A stretch of DNA of 64,000 bases from Polynucleobacter sp. SHI8 (lineage in GTDB: Bacteria; Pseudomonadota; Gammaproteobacteria; Burkholderiales; Burkholderiaceae). The position numbers and the translations under genes are program-made. A model generated the notes under the pieces. That model was not told the DNA's origin. It made no database searches and saw only the letters and a program-made list of their open reading frames with translations. Below, one piece after another: positions 1 to 9,011 of the stretch. Within the stretch, counting starts at the first letter, position 1, and every line of letters begins with the position of its first letter. Location: positions 1,178,001-1,242,000 of the forward strand of contig NZ_AP027204.1 in assembly GCF_027944005.1 (NCBI RefSeq), read 5' to 3'.

Positions 1-429
1 GAAGATATTGCGAATTTAGGATTAAAGGCTGGAATGAATTTACGCTCGGAAATAATAGCCTTCCAAGAACTTCAGGCGGGGGACACCGTCGGCTATGGGA
101 GTCAGTATCAGGCCAAGAAAAATACCAAGATTGCCGTCATTGCATGTGGTTATGCGGATGGTTATCCGAGGAGTGCGCCTAATGGAACTCCGGTTTGGAT
201 TGGGAAATCAGAAAATATGATGGATGGCCAAATTGTTCCTTTAGTTGGTAGAGTTTCTATGGATATGATGATGGTAGATGTTACAAACATTGCCCACGCA
301 CAGATTGGTTCGCCAATAGAGTTATGGGGAGAACTTAACCCTATTGATGATGTGGCATTTCCAGCAAAAACAGTCGGTTATGAATTAATGTGTGGTCTTG
401 CTAACCGGGTCAGGCAAGAAATTCTTTAA
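1..429 (+). CDS. alr: Alanine racemase, C-terminal part (5' end outside window)
   Basis: The frame is open from base 1, so this is the last 142 codons of a gene that begins before the window. The protein interconverts L- and D-alanine with pyridoxal phosphate to supply peptidoglycan synthesis in the cytoplasm. Visible are the GYADGYPR motif, which carries the conserved catalytic tyrosine of the family, and the RVSMDM signature of the C-terminal beta domain. It ends TAA and overlaps the convergent bamD gene by 4 bases, leaving no room for a terminator between them. The family assignment is secure; the N-terminal barrel and its PLP lysine cannot be seen. Confidence 0.93.
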   Translation, partial: EDIANLGLKAGMNLRSEIIAFQELQAGDTVGYGSQYQAKKNTKIAVIACGYADGYPRSAPNGTPVWIGKSENMMDGQIVPLVGRVSMDMMMVDVTNIAHAQIGSPIELWGELNPIDDVAFPAKTVGYELMCGLANRVRQEIL

Positions 430-1298
430 TTGCTGGTGTTCCAGAACTGCCACCACTTAGCCTGTTGAGCCGTAACGGCCTGTCTTTTGCCAGTTTTAAA
501 AATTTCACTATTTGGGAAGTTGCTAGTAAAGATACGCATAGTATCTGTACTTAATTCTTTCATACCCAATGCATCATATGACTTCACCATCAGGTAAAGG
601 GCTTCCTCAAGAGCTGGAGCTCGGTCGTAGTCCCTTAAGGCATTTTGAGCGCGATTAATGGACGCTATATAAGCACCACGACGATAATAATAACGAGCGG
701 CATTAACATCACTTTCCGCTAAAGCATTGACGATATAACGCATGCGATCAAGGGCATCTGGAGTATATTTGCTATTAGGGTATCTTAAGGTGAGAACTTT
801 AAAAGCCTCATAGGCATCTTTGGAAGCTTTCGGATCTCTTTCACTGAGGTCTTGCCCAGAAAATTTTGCTAAAAAACCTAAATTATCATTGAATGTTATT
901 AGGCCTTTAAGATAGTAGGCATAGTCGATGTCAGGATGATCTGGGTGAAGTTGAATAAAACGGTTGATAGAAGCTAGAGCAAGTTCTTGCTCATTGCGCT
1001 TCCAATTGCAGTAAGCTGAATTAATTTGTGCTTGTTCTGCAAGGGGACCAAAAGGATATCTGGCCTCGAGTTTCTCATAATATTTAACGCAGTTTGGATA
1101 ATCATTATCTTTAAGAGCAGATTTTGCTTCGCTTATTAATTTGCTCTGAGACCAGCCAGCAGTTTCATCCACGTCTTTTCCTGCACATCCTGAAAATATT
1201 CCCATCAGCAAAATGAGTGATAAATATAGTGAATATACTGATATACGCTTTAAACTAGATAGATTAGTAAACAATTGAATCTCTAAAAATAAAAACAC
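426..1298 (-). CDS. bamD: Outer membrane protein assembly factor BamD (lipoprotein)
   Basis: BamD is the essential lipoprotein of the BAM complex that inserts beta-barrel proteins into the outer membrane. The protein has a hydrophobic N-terminal segment ending in a lipobox (GIFSGC, Cys38 on the longest reading) followed by TPR-type helical repeats, including the AKSALKDNDYPNCVKYYEKL segment. The length, about 255-290 aa, fits the family. The 5' end is uncertain: the longest frame starts at a GTG at 1298, and a TTG about 12 codons in is an alternative that still keeps the signal peptide. It is divergent from rluD with only 28 bases between them, an arrangement common in betaproteobacteria. Confidence 0.93.
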   Translation of the reverse strand: MFLFLEIQLFTNLSSLKRISVYSLYLSLILLMGIFSGCAGKDVDETAGWSQSKLISEAKSALKDNDYPNCVKYYEKLEARYPFGPLAEQAQINSAYCNWKRNEQELALASINRFIQLHPDHPDIDYAYYLKGLITFNDNLGFLAKFSGQDLSERDPKASKDAYEAFKVLTLRYPNSKYTPDALDRMRYIVNALAESDVNAARYYYRRGAYIASINRAQNALRDYDRAPALEEALYLMVKSYDALGMKELSTDTMRIFTSNFPNSEIFKTGKRQAVTAQQAKWWQFWNTSN

Positions 1299-1326
1299 AT
1301 GGTTAAAAAGCCAACACTCACCTTAT

Positions 1327-2376
1327 ATGAGCATGATGGAATACTCTGATTATATCGATGATGCTGAAGGAGGGGAAGAAGTTCCCCCTTTACAGGTGAT
1401 TGAATTCGATTTACCCCTTGAATTAAGGGGTGAAAGGATTGATAAGGCGATTGCCAAAGTAATACCTTCATATTCTAGAAGCAGGATTCAGCAGTGGATT
1501 GAAGCAGGTTTGGTATTTGAAAATGAACGACAAATTCAAGCCAAAGATCATGCAATGGGGATGGAGCATGTCCGGATATCAATTCCTCCTGACCCACAAA
1601 ATAGCGCCTATCAAGCAGAAGACTTACCACTTGAGGTTATTTATGAAGACGCTGATATTGCCTTGATTTATAAGCCTTATGGATTGGTTGTTCATCCAGC
1701 AGCAGGCAATTGGTCTGGAACCCTTCTTAATGCCTTGTTACACCATTTTCCCGAATGTTCTGAAGTTCCACGAGCAGGGATAGTCCATCGGTTGGATAAG
1801 GATACCTCTGGCTTGTTGGTGATTGCTAGAACCCTTGCGGCGCAAAATGGCTTGGTTCAACAACTCCAAAGCCGCAGTATGGAGCGTAAATATATTGCTT
1901 TGGTTTGGGGTAAAACGCCACTGAGCAAAGTCATTCACGGCGCAATTGGTCGAGATTCCAAAGATCGTTTAAGAATGAGTATGCAAGTTGCTGGAGGTAA
2001 AGAGGCGACAACACATGTAACAACGCTGTATCACGCTTCATTTGAAGATAAGCCTATTTCTTTAGTGAGTTGTCAATTAGATACAGGTAGAACCCATCAA
2101 ATACGAGTTCATTTAGAGTCTTTAGGCCATGCTTTAGTCAACGACCCAATTTATAAAAATAAAATTCCTCATCAAACCGCTCTAATTTTAAAAAATCAAC
2201 TCTTTGACAATGACATTCAATTTCCAGGTCAATTTTTACATGCTGGTTTATTAGGTCTTGAGCATCCAAGAACGAGAGAACATCTTCGTTTCGATGTGGA
2301 TCCGCCGATCGCTTTTGTCCAAACCCTAGATTTTTTAAATATTCCACGCACCGCATGGGAAAAGGTATTTGATTGA
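1327..2376 (+). CDS. rluD: 23S rRNA pseudouridine synthase RluD
   Basis: This enzyme makes pseudouridines in helix 69 of 23S rRNA (positions 1911/1915/1917 in E. coli). The 349 aa protein has an N-terminal S4 RNA-binding domain (about residues 30-90) and the catalytic motif HRLDKDTSG with the nucleophilic Asp157, then the RTHQIRVH motif typical of RluA-family enzymes. It has a short acidic N-terminal extension. The ATG at 1327 is supported by the divergent bamD start just upstream. The stop codon overlaps the pgeF start (TGATG), suggesting translational coupling. RluC is the main alternative, but the bamD and pgeF neighbours favour RluD. Confidence 0.93.
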   Translation: MSMMEYSDYIDDAEGGEEVPPLQVIEFDLPLELRGERIDKAIAKVIPSYSRSRIQQWIEAGLVFENERQIQAKDHAMGMEHVRISIPPDPQNSAYQAEDLPLEVIYEDADIALIYKPYGLVVHPAAGNWSGTLLNALLHHFPECSEVPRAGIVHRLDKDTSGLLVIARTLAAQNGLVQQLQSRSMERKYIALVWGKTPLSKVIHGAIGRDSKDRLRMSMQVAGGKEATTHVTTLYHASFEDKPISLVSCQLDTGRTHQIRVHLESLGHALVNDPIYKNKIPHQTALILKNQLFDNDIQFPGQFLHAGLLGLEHPRTREHLRFDVDPPIAFVQTLDFLNIPRTAWEKVFD

Positions 2377-3158
2377 TGAATTTAGTACATACCAATCATG
2401 GTTTAGATATTTTAGTACCTAATTGGCTCGTACCCGAACATGTTCAGGCATTTGTTTCGACCCGCATTGGTGGAGTGAGTCAGGTACCTTATGATTCTCT
2501 TAATGTTGGTAAACATGTAGGAGATCAAATCCATGATGTCGAGAAAAATCGTGAACTACTACAACAAATTTTACCTGCACAACCGCTATGGCTTAACCAA
2601 GTTCATGGAACTCAGATATGGACAAGCTTTGAATCTAGTCTTGAAGCAGATGGGGCAGTGACAGAGCAGTCTAATCAAGTGTTAACGATTATGACCGCCG
2701 ATTGCATGCCAATTTTGTTTTGTGATGAGCAGGGTGATATTTTGGGTGCCTGTCATGCTGGATGGAGAGGTTTGGCTCAAGGAGTAATTCAGAAAACACT
2801 CGATCAAATGATTCGCAAAAAACAGCCTAAAGATACCAAACGATATATTTCAGAAATCAATGTTTATTTAGGACCAACCATCGGACCGAGTCATTTTGAA
2901 GTGGGGGGAGATGTTTATGATGCATTTTCTATGATCTTACATTCGCAGCAATTGGATTCGTCTTTTGTATCATCCGCTCAGACTGGTAAATATCTCGCCA
3001 ACTTATTTGCTATTGCACAATTTCAATTAAATCACCTTGGGATAGAGCGTATTTTTTCAGAAGAAATCTGTTGCTTTGAACATTCTAATTTGTTTTATTC
3101 TCATCGTAGAGATAAGAAAACAGGTCGCTTCGCCAGTTTTTTATGGAAATCTGAGTGA
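2376..3158 (+). CDS. pgeF: Purine nucleoside phosphorylase / laccase-domain protein PgeF (YfiH)
   Basis: The protein is of the multicopper-oxidase-like laccase-domain family (PF02578). In E. coli it removes misincorporated serine from the peptidoglycan precursor; other members act as adenosine or purine nucleoside phosphorylases. Zinc and active-site motifs TADCMPIL, GACHAGWRG and the C-terminal TGRFASFLW are present, and the 260 aa length is normal. A TTG one codon earlier could also start the frame, but the ATG at 2376 overlaps the rluD stop as TGATG and is chosen for that reason. The rluD-pgeF pair is conserved in many proteobacteria. The exact substrate cannot be read from the sequence. 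Confidence 0.9.
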   Translation: MNLVHTNHGLDILVPNWLVPEHVQAFVSTRIGGVSQVPYDSLNVGKHVGDQIHDVEKNRELLQQILPAQPLWLNQVHGTQIWTSFESSLEADGAVTEQSNQVLTIMTADCMPILFCDEQGDILGACHAGWRGLAQGVIQKTLDQMIRKKQPKDTKRYISEINVYLGPTIGPSHFEVGGDVYDAFSMILHSQQLDSSFVSSAQTGKYLANLFAIAQFQLNHLGIERIFSEEICCFEHSNLFYSHRRDKKTGRFASFLWKSE

Positions 3159-3199
3159 TATTTAAATATTGGGCATAGGGTTTGCGCTGATAACTATTT

Positions 3200-3227
3200 T
3201 TGAACTTTAAGAATAAATTGTTATCTT
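3200..3227 (+). promoter_or_regulatory. Possible sigma-70 promoter for phaC
   Basis: In the 101-base gap before phaC, TTGAAC (3200-3205) and TATCTT (3222-3227) are separated by 16 bases. Both boxes match the consensus only partly, so this is a weak call made because a new transcription unit plausibly begins here. Confidence 0.3.
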
Positions 3228-3259
3228 ATAGGTAATATTTCATTTCTTAGAGGTTTTTC

Positions 3260-4897
3260 TTGAATAATCATGCTTTCCCCTTTGGTGGATTTAACTCACC
3301 AAAACTTTCCGAAATGGATATGGCTTTAATTCCCCAAGAAAAGTTATCTGAAATTGAGCATCAATATGCAACTGATATGTATCAATTGTGGACTGGTAAG
3401 TTAGATAAGCCACTAGAAGATCCCCGTTTTCGTTCACAGATTTGGCATGAAGGTTTTTCATCATTTGTTTATCAGATGTATTTAATTAACTCACAGCATT
3501 TGACCGCATTAGCAAATGCAGTAGAAGCAGATATTAAAATTAAACATCGCATCATCTTTGCTACCGAGCAAGTGATTTCATCGATGTCCCCCACGAACTT
3601 CTTAGCAACTAATCCCGAAGCTATTCAAGAGTTAATTAACTCTAATGGCCAATCATTTACGAATGGATTAAAAAATCTCTTATCTGATTTACAAATCGGA
3701 AAAATTTCTCAAACGGACACCAACGCCTTTGAAATAGGAAAAAATATTGCCACAACAGAAGGGGCTATTGTTTACCAAAATCAATTGTTTCAATTGATTC
3801 AATATAAGCCCAGTACCGCATTGGTTTATGAAAAGCCCTTATTGATGGTGCCACCTTGTATCAATAAATACTACATACTAGATTTACAACCGCAAAGTTC
3901 ACTCGTTCAATATTTACTGAGTCAGGGCTTTACGGTGTATATGGTTTCATGGAAAAATCCAGATCAATCCATGGCTGAAGTCACTTGGGATGATTATGTT
4001 GGACTTGGAGTTATTGAAGCCATTCGGGTATGTGTTGAAATATCGAAACAAGCTCAAATTAATATATTAGGATTTTGTGTTGGTGGAACTCTTGTTGCCT
4101 GTGCCCTTGCTATTTTGGCGGCAAAGAATCTTCATCCAATTGCTAGCCTAACTTTGTTAACTTCATTTTTAGACTTTTCTGATACAGGAATGTTGGATGT
4201 TTTTATTGATGAAGCCATGGTGGAGCATCGTGAAAATACCTTAGGTGGGAAAAATGGTAATTTTGGACTTCTCAGTGGAACTGAATTAGCCAACACTTTT
4301 TCTTTTTTAAGACCGAATGATTTGGTGTGGAACTATGTTGTTTCTAATTACTTATTAGGTAAAACCCCACCGAGCTTTGACCTGTTATTTTGGAATGGTG
4401 ATTCAACTAATTTACCTGGCCCTATGTACGCCTATTATTTGCGACATATGTACCTGAATAACGAACTCAAAATACCCAATTGCCTAACGATGTGTTCTAC
4501 CCCAGTGGATTTGTCGAAAATAGCATGTCCTGCTTATATTTATGCATCCCGTGAAGATCACATTGTTCCCTGGAAGTCAGCCTATAACTCTACGCAAATT
4601 CTGAAAGGTCAAAAACGCTTCGTGCTTGGTGCATCAGGTCATATTGCAGGGGTCATCAATCCTCCCCATAAGAAAAAACGTAATTACTGGACATCAACCA
4701 AACTTCCTCGTGAAGCGCAAGATTGGTATACAACAGCCAATTTGATTGAAGGAAGCTGGTGGCCAGATTATGTACAGTGGTTAGCGTCTCAAAGTGGTAA
4801 GAAGATAAAAGCCAAAAGCCAACTAGGCAACATTAAGTTCAAAGTTATCGAGCCCGCACCCGGTAGCTATGTAAAAGAAAAAGCAGTAAAAGTTTAA
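3260..4897 (+). CDS. phaC: Class I poly(3-hydroxyalkanoate) synthase PhaC
   Basis: PhaC polymerises 3-hydroxybutyryl-CoA into polyhydroxybutyrate on the granule surface. The 545 aa protein has the PhaC N-terminal domain and an alpha/beta hydrolase core with the lipase-like box GFCVGG (Cys273), SREDHIVPW (Asp433) and GASGHIAG (His461), which correspond to the known Cys-Asp-His triad. It is somewhat shorter than the roughly 590 aa Cupriavidus enzyme, mostly at the N-terminus. The start is a TTG, supported by AGAGG at 3249-3253 six bases upstream; no ATG lies near. It is followed at 21 bases by phaB and then phaR, indicating a PHB operon. Confidence 0.96.
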   Translation: MNNHAFPFGGFNSPKLSEMDMALIPQEKLSEIEHQYATDMYQLWTGKLDKPLEDPRFRSQIWHEGFSSFVYQMYLINSQHLTALANAVEADIKIKHRIIFATEQVISSMSPTNFLATNPEAIQELINSNGQSFTNGLKNLLSDLQIGKISQTDTNAFEIGKNIATTEGAIVYQNQLFQLIQYKPSTALVYEKPLLMVPPCINKYYILDLQPQSSLVQYLLSQGFTVYMVSWKNPDQSMAEVTWDDYVGLGVIEAIRVCVEISKQAQINILGFCVGGTLVACALAILAAKNLHPIASLTLLTSFLDFSDTGMLDVFIDEAMVEHRENTLGGKNGNFGLLSGTELANTFSFLRPNDLVWNYVVSNYLLGKTPPSFDLLFWNGDSTNLPGPMYAYYLRHMYLNNELKIPNCLTMCSTPVDLSKIACPAYIYASREDHIVPWKSAYNSTQILKGQKRFVLGASGHIAGVINPPHKKKRNYWTSTKLPREAQDWYTTANLIEGSWWPDYVQWLASQSGKKIKAKSQLGNIKFKVIEPAPGSYVKEKAVKV

Positions 4898-4918
4898 TTA
4901 AAACATTGAGGAGAAATC

Positions 4919-5659
4919 ATGAGTAAAAAAATTGCATACGTTACAGGTGGTATGGGTGGGATTGGAACCGCTATTTGTCAAAAACTACACAAAGATGGCT
5001 GTATTGTGATTGCAGGATGTGGTCCTAACTCCCCACGTAAAGACCGTTGGTTAAGCGAGCAAAAAGCGATTGGTTATGACTTTCATGCCTCAGAGGGAAA
5101 TGTTGGCGATTGGGATAGTACTGTGGCTGCATTTAACAAAGTAAAAGCAGAGATTGGTACAGTGGATATTTTGGTTAACAATGCCGGCATCACGAGAGAC
5201 ACCGTCTTTAGGAAGATGACGCCTGACGACTGGAATGCAGTGATTAACACGAATTTAAATTCGCTCTTTAACGTGACCAAACAGGTTATTGATGGAATGG
5301 TTGAAAATGGTTGGGGTAGAGTAGTAAACATTTCCTCTGTAAATGGCCAAAAGGGTCAGTTTGGACAGACGAACTATGCCACTGCAAAAGCAGGTTTAAG
5401 AGGATTTACAATGGCTTTGGCTCAAGAAGTGGCTACCAAAGGAGTAACAATCAATACCGTTTCTCCTGGCTATATAGGAACTGATATGGTCAAAGCGATT
5501 CGGGAAGATGTTTTAAACAAAATCATTGAAACCATCCCTGTAAAGAGACTTGGTACACCTGAAGAAATTGCCTCAATTGTGGCTTGGTTAGCTTCTGAAG
5601 ATGGTGGTTTTGCTACTGGCGCAGATTTCTCCTTAAATGGTGGTTTACATATGAGTTAA
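4919..5659 (+). CDS. phaB: Acetoacetyl-CoA reductase PhaB
   Basis: This short-chain dehydrogenase reduces acetoacetyl-CoA to (R)-3-hydroxybutyryl-CoA with NADPH, the second step of PHB synthesis. The 246 aa protein has the Rossmann motif TGGMGGIG near the N-terminus, the NNAG motif, a catalytic serine in NISSVNG and the YxxxK pair at Tyr153 and Lys157. An AGGAG ribosome site lies just before the ATG. Its position directly after phaC and before phaR makes PhaB much more likely than the related FabG of fatty acid synthesis, which shares the fold and motifs. Confidence 0.95.
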   Translation: MSKKIAYVTGGMGGIGTAICQKLHKDGCIVIAGCGPNSPRKDRWLSEQKAIGYDFHASEGNVGDWDSTVAAFNKVKAEIGTVDILVNNAGITRDTVFRKMTPDDWNAVINTNLNSLFNVTKQVIDGMVENGWGRVVNISSVNGQKGQFGQTNYATAKAGLRGFTMALAQEVATKGVTINTVSPGYIGTDMVKAIREDVLNKIIETIPVKRLGTPEEIASIVAWLASEDGGFATGADFSLNGGLHMS

Positions 5660-5726
5660 TGGAACTAACAAATAATCAGACTACAATAAGCCATATCCCT
5701 AGGCATATAAAGGTCGTAGATTGATT

Positions 5727-6362
5727 ATGGCAAGTCCAAATACCAAACCAGCAAGAAAAGTAGCAGCGAAGAAGACCTCAGCGACAGCGAGGACTTCTTC
5801 AGCTACCAAAACCACTGACAATCAATCAGAAACCTCTGATATGTTTCATGGTCAGCGGATTATTAAAAAATATCCTAATCGTCGTCTTTACGATACGAAA
5901 CACAGCACCTACATTACATTGTTTGATATCAAAGGCCTTGTCATGACACAAGAGCCTTTTGTTGTATTAGATGCAAAAACAGGCGAAGAAATTACGCGCA
6001 GCATTTTGATGCAAATCATTTTGGAGGAAGAGTCGGGAGGACACCCGCTATTTTCAACGCAAAGTTTGATGCAAATGATTCGTTTTTATGGAAACTCTTT
6101 ACAAGGGATGATGTCCCCTTTTTTAGAGCAAAACATCAATCAATTTGTTGATTTACAAAATCAATATGTTCTTCATTGTCAAAAAATTGGTGGGCTTTCT
6201 ACCCCAGAGTCTTGGTTAAGTTTTATCAATAATCGGTCACAAAATGAGTTGATGAATCCAATGCAATTTTTTACGAATGCAGGAGCGCAATTTTGGGACC
6301 AAATCCAGACTCAATCGCCAAAGATGATGTCGGGTTTTCCATTTAAACCATTTAAGTCATAA
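5727..6362 (+). CDS. phaR: Polyhydroxyalkanoate synthesis repressor PhaR
   Basis: PhaR binds DNA and PHB granules and represses phasin genes when no polymer is present. After a Lys/Ala/Thr-rich N-terminal tail the protein has the PHB accumulation regulatory DNA-binding domain beginning RIIKKYPNRRLYDT (about residues 43-105), then a PHB-binding repeat region rich in Met, Gln and Phe. A TTG two codons upstream (5721) could start the frame; the ATG at 5727 is preferred, giving 211 aa. The basic tail resembles histone-like sequences and may strengthen nonspecific DNA contacts, which is inference. Confidence 0.93.
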   Translation: MASPNTKPARKVAAKKTSATARTSSATKTTDNQSETSDMFHGQRIIKKYPNRRLYDTKHSTYITLFDIKGLVMTQEPFVVLDAKTGEEITRSILMQIILEEESGGHPLFSTQSLMQMIRFYGNSLQGMMSPFLEQNINQFVDLQNQYVLHCQKIGGLSTPESWLSFINNRSQNELMNPMQFFTNAGAQFWDQIQTQSPKMMSGFPFKPFKS

Positions 6363-6374
6363 AGGAACTGCGTT

Positions 6375-7730
6375 TTGTCAAAAGTTGGATTTGTCTCTTT
6401 AGGATGCCCTAAAGCACTTGTTGATTCTGAATTAATCCTTACCAGGTTGAGTGCCGAGGGTTATGAAATTGCGAAAAACTATAGCGATGCAGAAATTGTT
6501 GTGGTTAATACCTGCGGATTTATTGACTCAGCAGTTGAGGAAAGTTTGCAGGCCATTGGAGAGGCTTTACAGGAAAATGGACGAGTCATTGTTACCGGTT
6601 GTTTAGGTGCTAAGACTGAAAATGATGGACAAAATACCGTTTTTAAACATCACCCGAAAGTGTTGGCTGTCACTGGCCCGCATGCTACCAATGAAGTACT
6701 TGATGCTATTCATCAAAACTTACCCAAACCACATGATCCTTTTATGGATCTGGTTCCTGACATTGGTATTAAATTAACACCTAAGCACTATGCTTATCTG
6801 AAAATTTCTGAAGGGTGCAATCATTCATGTACTTTTTGCATCATTCCGGATATGCGCGGTGGTTTAGTCTCTAGATCAATCGATGAGGTATTGCGTGAGG
6901 CACAAGCACTTTTCACATCCGGGGTAAAAGAATTATTAGTTGTTTCTCAGGACACAAGTGCCTATGGTGTTGACATTCAATATCGGACAGGGTTTTGGAA
7001 TGGCCGCCCAATGAAGTCTAGACTCTTCGAATTAGTTCAAGAGCTGAAGATATTAGCAAGGGAACATGATGCTTGGGTTCGCTTACACTACGTTTATCCA
7101 TATCCTCATGTCGATGACATCATTCCCTTAATGGCTGATTTTTCAGAGCATGGTAACGGGCTACTGCCTTATTTAGATATACCTCTACAACATTCTCACC
7201 CTGACGTGTTAAAGCGTATGAAAAGACCTGCTGGTGGAGAAAAGACTATTTCAAGAATAGCCAATTGGCGTTCAATTTGTCCTGATATAGTCATTCGCAG
7301 TACATTTATTGCTGGTTTTCCAGGCGAGACTGAGGAAGAATTTACCCATTTATTGTCCTTCCTGGAAGAAGCTCAATTAGACCGCGTAGGTTGTTTTGCA
7401 TACTCTCCTGTAAAGGGGGCTAGGGCGAATGAGTTGGCAAATCCCGTACCTGATGAAGTACGAGAAGAAAGACGTGCAAGATTTATGCAAATGGCAGAAC
7501 AAATATCAACAAAAAAATTGTCGGCTGTGATTGGTAAAAGAATTCGAGTTTTAGTTGACTCTGTTAATTCACAGGGTGGAATAGCAAGAAGCTTTTCAGA
7601 TGCTCCGGAAATCGATGGTTTTGTCTTTGTCCAACCCCCAGAGCGTCCTTCAAAACGTTATCGAAGTGGCGAATTTATTAAGGTCACGATTGCCGATACC
7701 CAAGGCCATGATTTAGTTGCAATCCCTTGA
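6375..7730 (+). CDS. rimO: Ribosomal protein S12 methylthiotransferase RimO
   Basis: RimO methylthiolates the conserved aspartate of ribosomal protein S12 with two iron-sulfur clusters. The 451 aa protein has an N-terminal UPF0004 domain with conserved cysteines (SLGCPKALVDSE; NTCGF; TGCLG), a radical SAM core with CX3CX2C at Cys148, Cys152 and Cys155, and a C-terminal TRAM domain. The start is TTG with an AAGGA ribosome site at 6362-6366. The opening SLGCPKALVDSE is characteristic of RimO rather than the tRNA enzyme MiaB. It follows phaR by 12 bases, so it is probably co-transcribed with the PHB genes. Confidence 0.95.
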   Translation: MSKVGFVSLGCPKALVDSELILTRLSAEGYEIAKNYSDAEIVVVNTCGFIDSAVEESLQAIGEALQENGRVIVTGCLGAKTENDGQNTVFKHHPKVLAVTGPHATNEVLDAIHQNLPKPHDPFMDLVPDIGIKLTPKHYAYLKISEGCNHSCTFCIIPDMRGGLVSRSIDEVLREAQALFTSGVKELLVVSQDTSAYGVDIQYRTGFWNGRPMKSRLFELVQELKILAREHDAWVRLHYVYPYPHVDDIIPLMADFSEHGNGLLPYLDIPLQHSHPDVLKRMKRPAGGEKTISRIANWRSICPDIVIRSTFIAGFPGETEEEFTHLLSFLEEAQLDRVGCFAYSPVKGARANELANPVPDEVREERRARFMQMAEQISTKKLSAVIGKRIRVLVDSVNSQGGIARSFSDAPEIDGFVFVQPPERPSKRYRSGEFIKVTIADTQGHDLVAIP

Positions 7731-7829
7731 ATATGTGGTTTGAGACGTAATGCCGTATTTGTTTCATAATTTCGTGATTGAATATGAGGATAGGTATTTT
7801 TTGAAGTTTCAATTTTCTAAGGGGGATTT

Positions 7830-9011
7830 ATGCAAGAAGTCGTCGTTTTAAGTGCAGTAAGATCAGCAGTTGGAAGTTTTAATGGGTCATTAAGTGCCAT
7901 GGAACCAGCTGATTTAGCTGGAGTTGTGATGAAAGAGGCTGTTGCACGCTCGAAAGTTGATCCAGCATTAATCAATTACGTTACTGTTGGTAATTGTATT
8001 CCGACAGAAACTAGGTATCCTTACGTTGCTCGTGTTGCAGCAATCCAAGCCGGTTTGTCCATGGACTCTGTGGCAATGGCTGTGAATCGTTTATGTAGTT
8101 CTGGCCTTCAAGGTATTGTTACTTCAGCTCAGCAAATCATGTTAGGTGATTGTGAGTATGCAATTGGTGGGGGAGTAGAGGTCATGTCACGCGGCTTATA
8201 CGGTTCTCAAGCAATGAGAAATGGTGCCAGAATGGGTGATACTAAATTAATCGATTTAATGGTTTCTCCATTGACTGATCCATTTGGCGTTGGTCATATG
8301 GGTATTACTGCTGAAAACTTAGCAAAAAAATGGAATATAACGCGTGAAGAGCAAGATGCTTTTGCAGTTACTTCGCATCAAAAAGCTGCTGCAGCAATTG
8401 CGTCTGGTCGTTTCAAAGAACAAATTGTTCCTGTTACTGTCAAGACTCGTAAAGGAGACGTCATTGTTGATAATGATGAGGGCGTTAAAGCAGAAACAAG
8501 CATTGAAAGCTTAGGTAAACTTAAGCCAGTATTTTTAAAAGAGAATGGTACCGTTACTGCAGGAAATGCCTCGACCATCAATGATGGCGCTTCGTTCTTT
8601 GTTTTAGCATCTGCTCAGGCAGCTCAAAAAGCTGGGCAAAAGCCGATTGCACGCTTAGTTTCTTATGCCGTAGCGGGTGTACCCAATGAAGTCATGGGAG
8701 AAGGCCCAATTCCTGCAACACGCCTAGCACTTTCAAAAGCAGGGCTAACTTTAGCTCACATGGATGTGATCGAATCCAATGAAGCATTTGCTGCTCAAGC
8801 TTTAACCGTTGCTAAGGTTCTCGAATTAGATATGACGAAAACCAATCCAAATGGTGGAGCAATTTCGATTGGTCACCCAATTGGTGCATCTGGAGCTGTT
8901 ATTGCAACGAAGGCGATTTATGAATTGCACAGAGTTGGCGGCAAGTATGCATTAGTAACAATGTGTATTGGTGGTGGACAAGGTATTGCTGCAATTTTTG
9001 AGCGTCTTTAA
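7830..9011 (+). CDS. phaA: Acetyl-CoA acetyltransferase (thiolase), probable PhaA
   Basis: This thiolase condenses two acetyl-CoA to acetoacetyl-CoA, the first PHB step; degradative thiolysis is also possible. The 393 aa protein carries the acyl-accepting Cys89 in NRLCSSGLQ, the catalytic His in SIGHPIGASG and the C-terminal CIGGGQG cysteine. A strong AGGGGG ribosome site precedes the ATG. It sits after phaC-phaB-phaR with rimO between, so a PHB role is likely, but a second thiolase at 50236-51414 means the division of labour is not certain. Its stop codon abuts the convergent serB stop, and a terminator hairpin lies inside serB. Confidence 0.9.
   Translation: MQEVVVLSAVRSAVGSFNGSLSAMEPADLAGVVMKEAVARSKVDPALINYVTVGNCIPTETRYPYVARVAAIQAGLSMDSVAMAVNRLCSSGLQGIVTSAQQIMLGDCEYAIGGGVEVMSRGLYGSQAMRNGARMGDTKLIDLMVSPLTDPFGVGHMGITAENLAKKWNITREEQDAFAVTSHQKAAAAIASGRFKEQIVPVTVKTRKGDVIVDNDEGVKAETSIESLGKLKPVFLKENGTVTAGNASTINDGASFFVLASAQAAQKAGQKPIARLVSYAVAGVPNEVMGEGPIPATRLALSKAGLTLAHMDVIESNEAFAAQALTVAKVLELDMTKTNPNGGAISIGHPIGASGAVIATKAIYELHRVGGKYALVTMCIGGGQGIAAIFERL

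Noticed and set aside
3158..3169. Perfect palindrome ATATTTAAATAT after pgeF
   Set aside because: Short A/T-only palindromes are expected by chance in such AT-rich DNA, and there is no U tract or second site.
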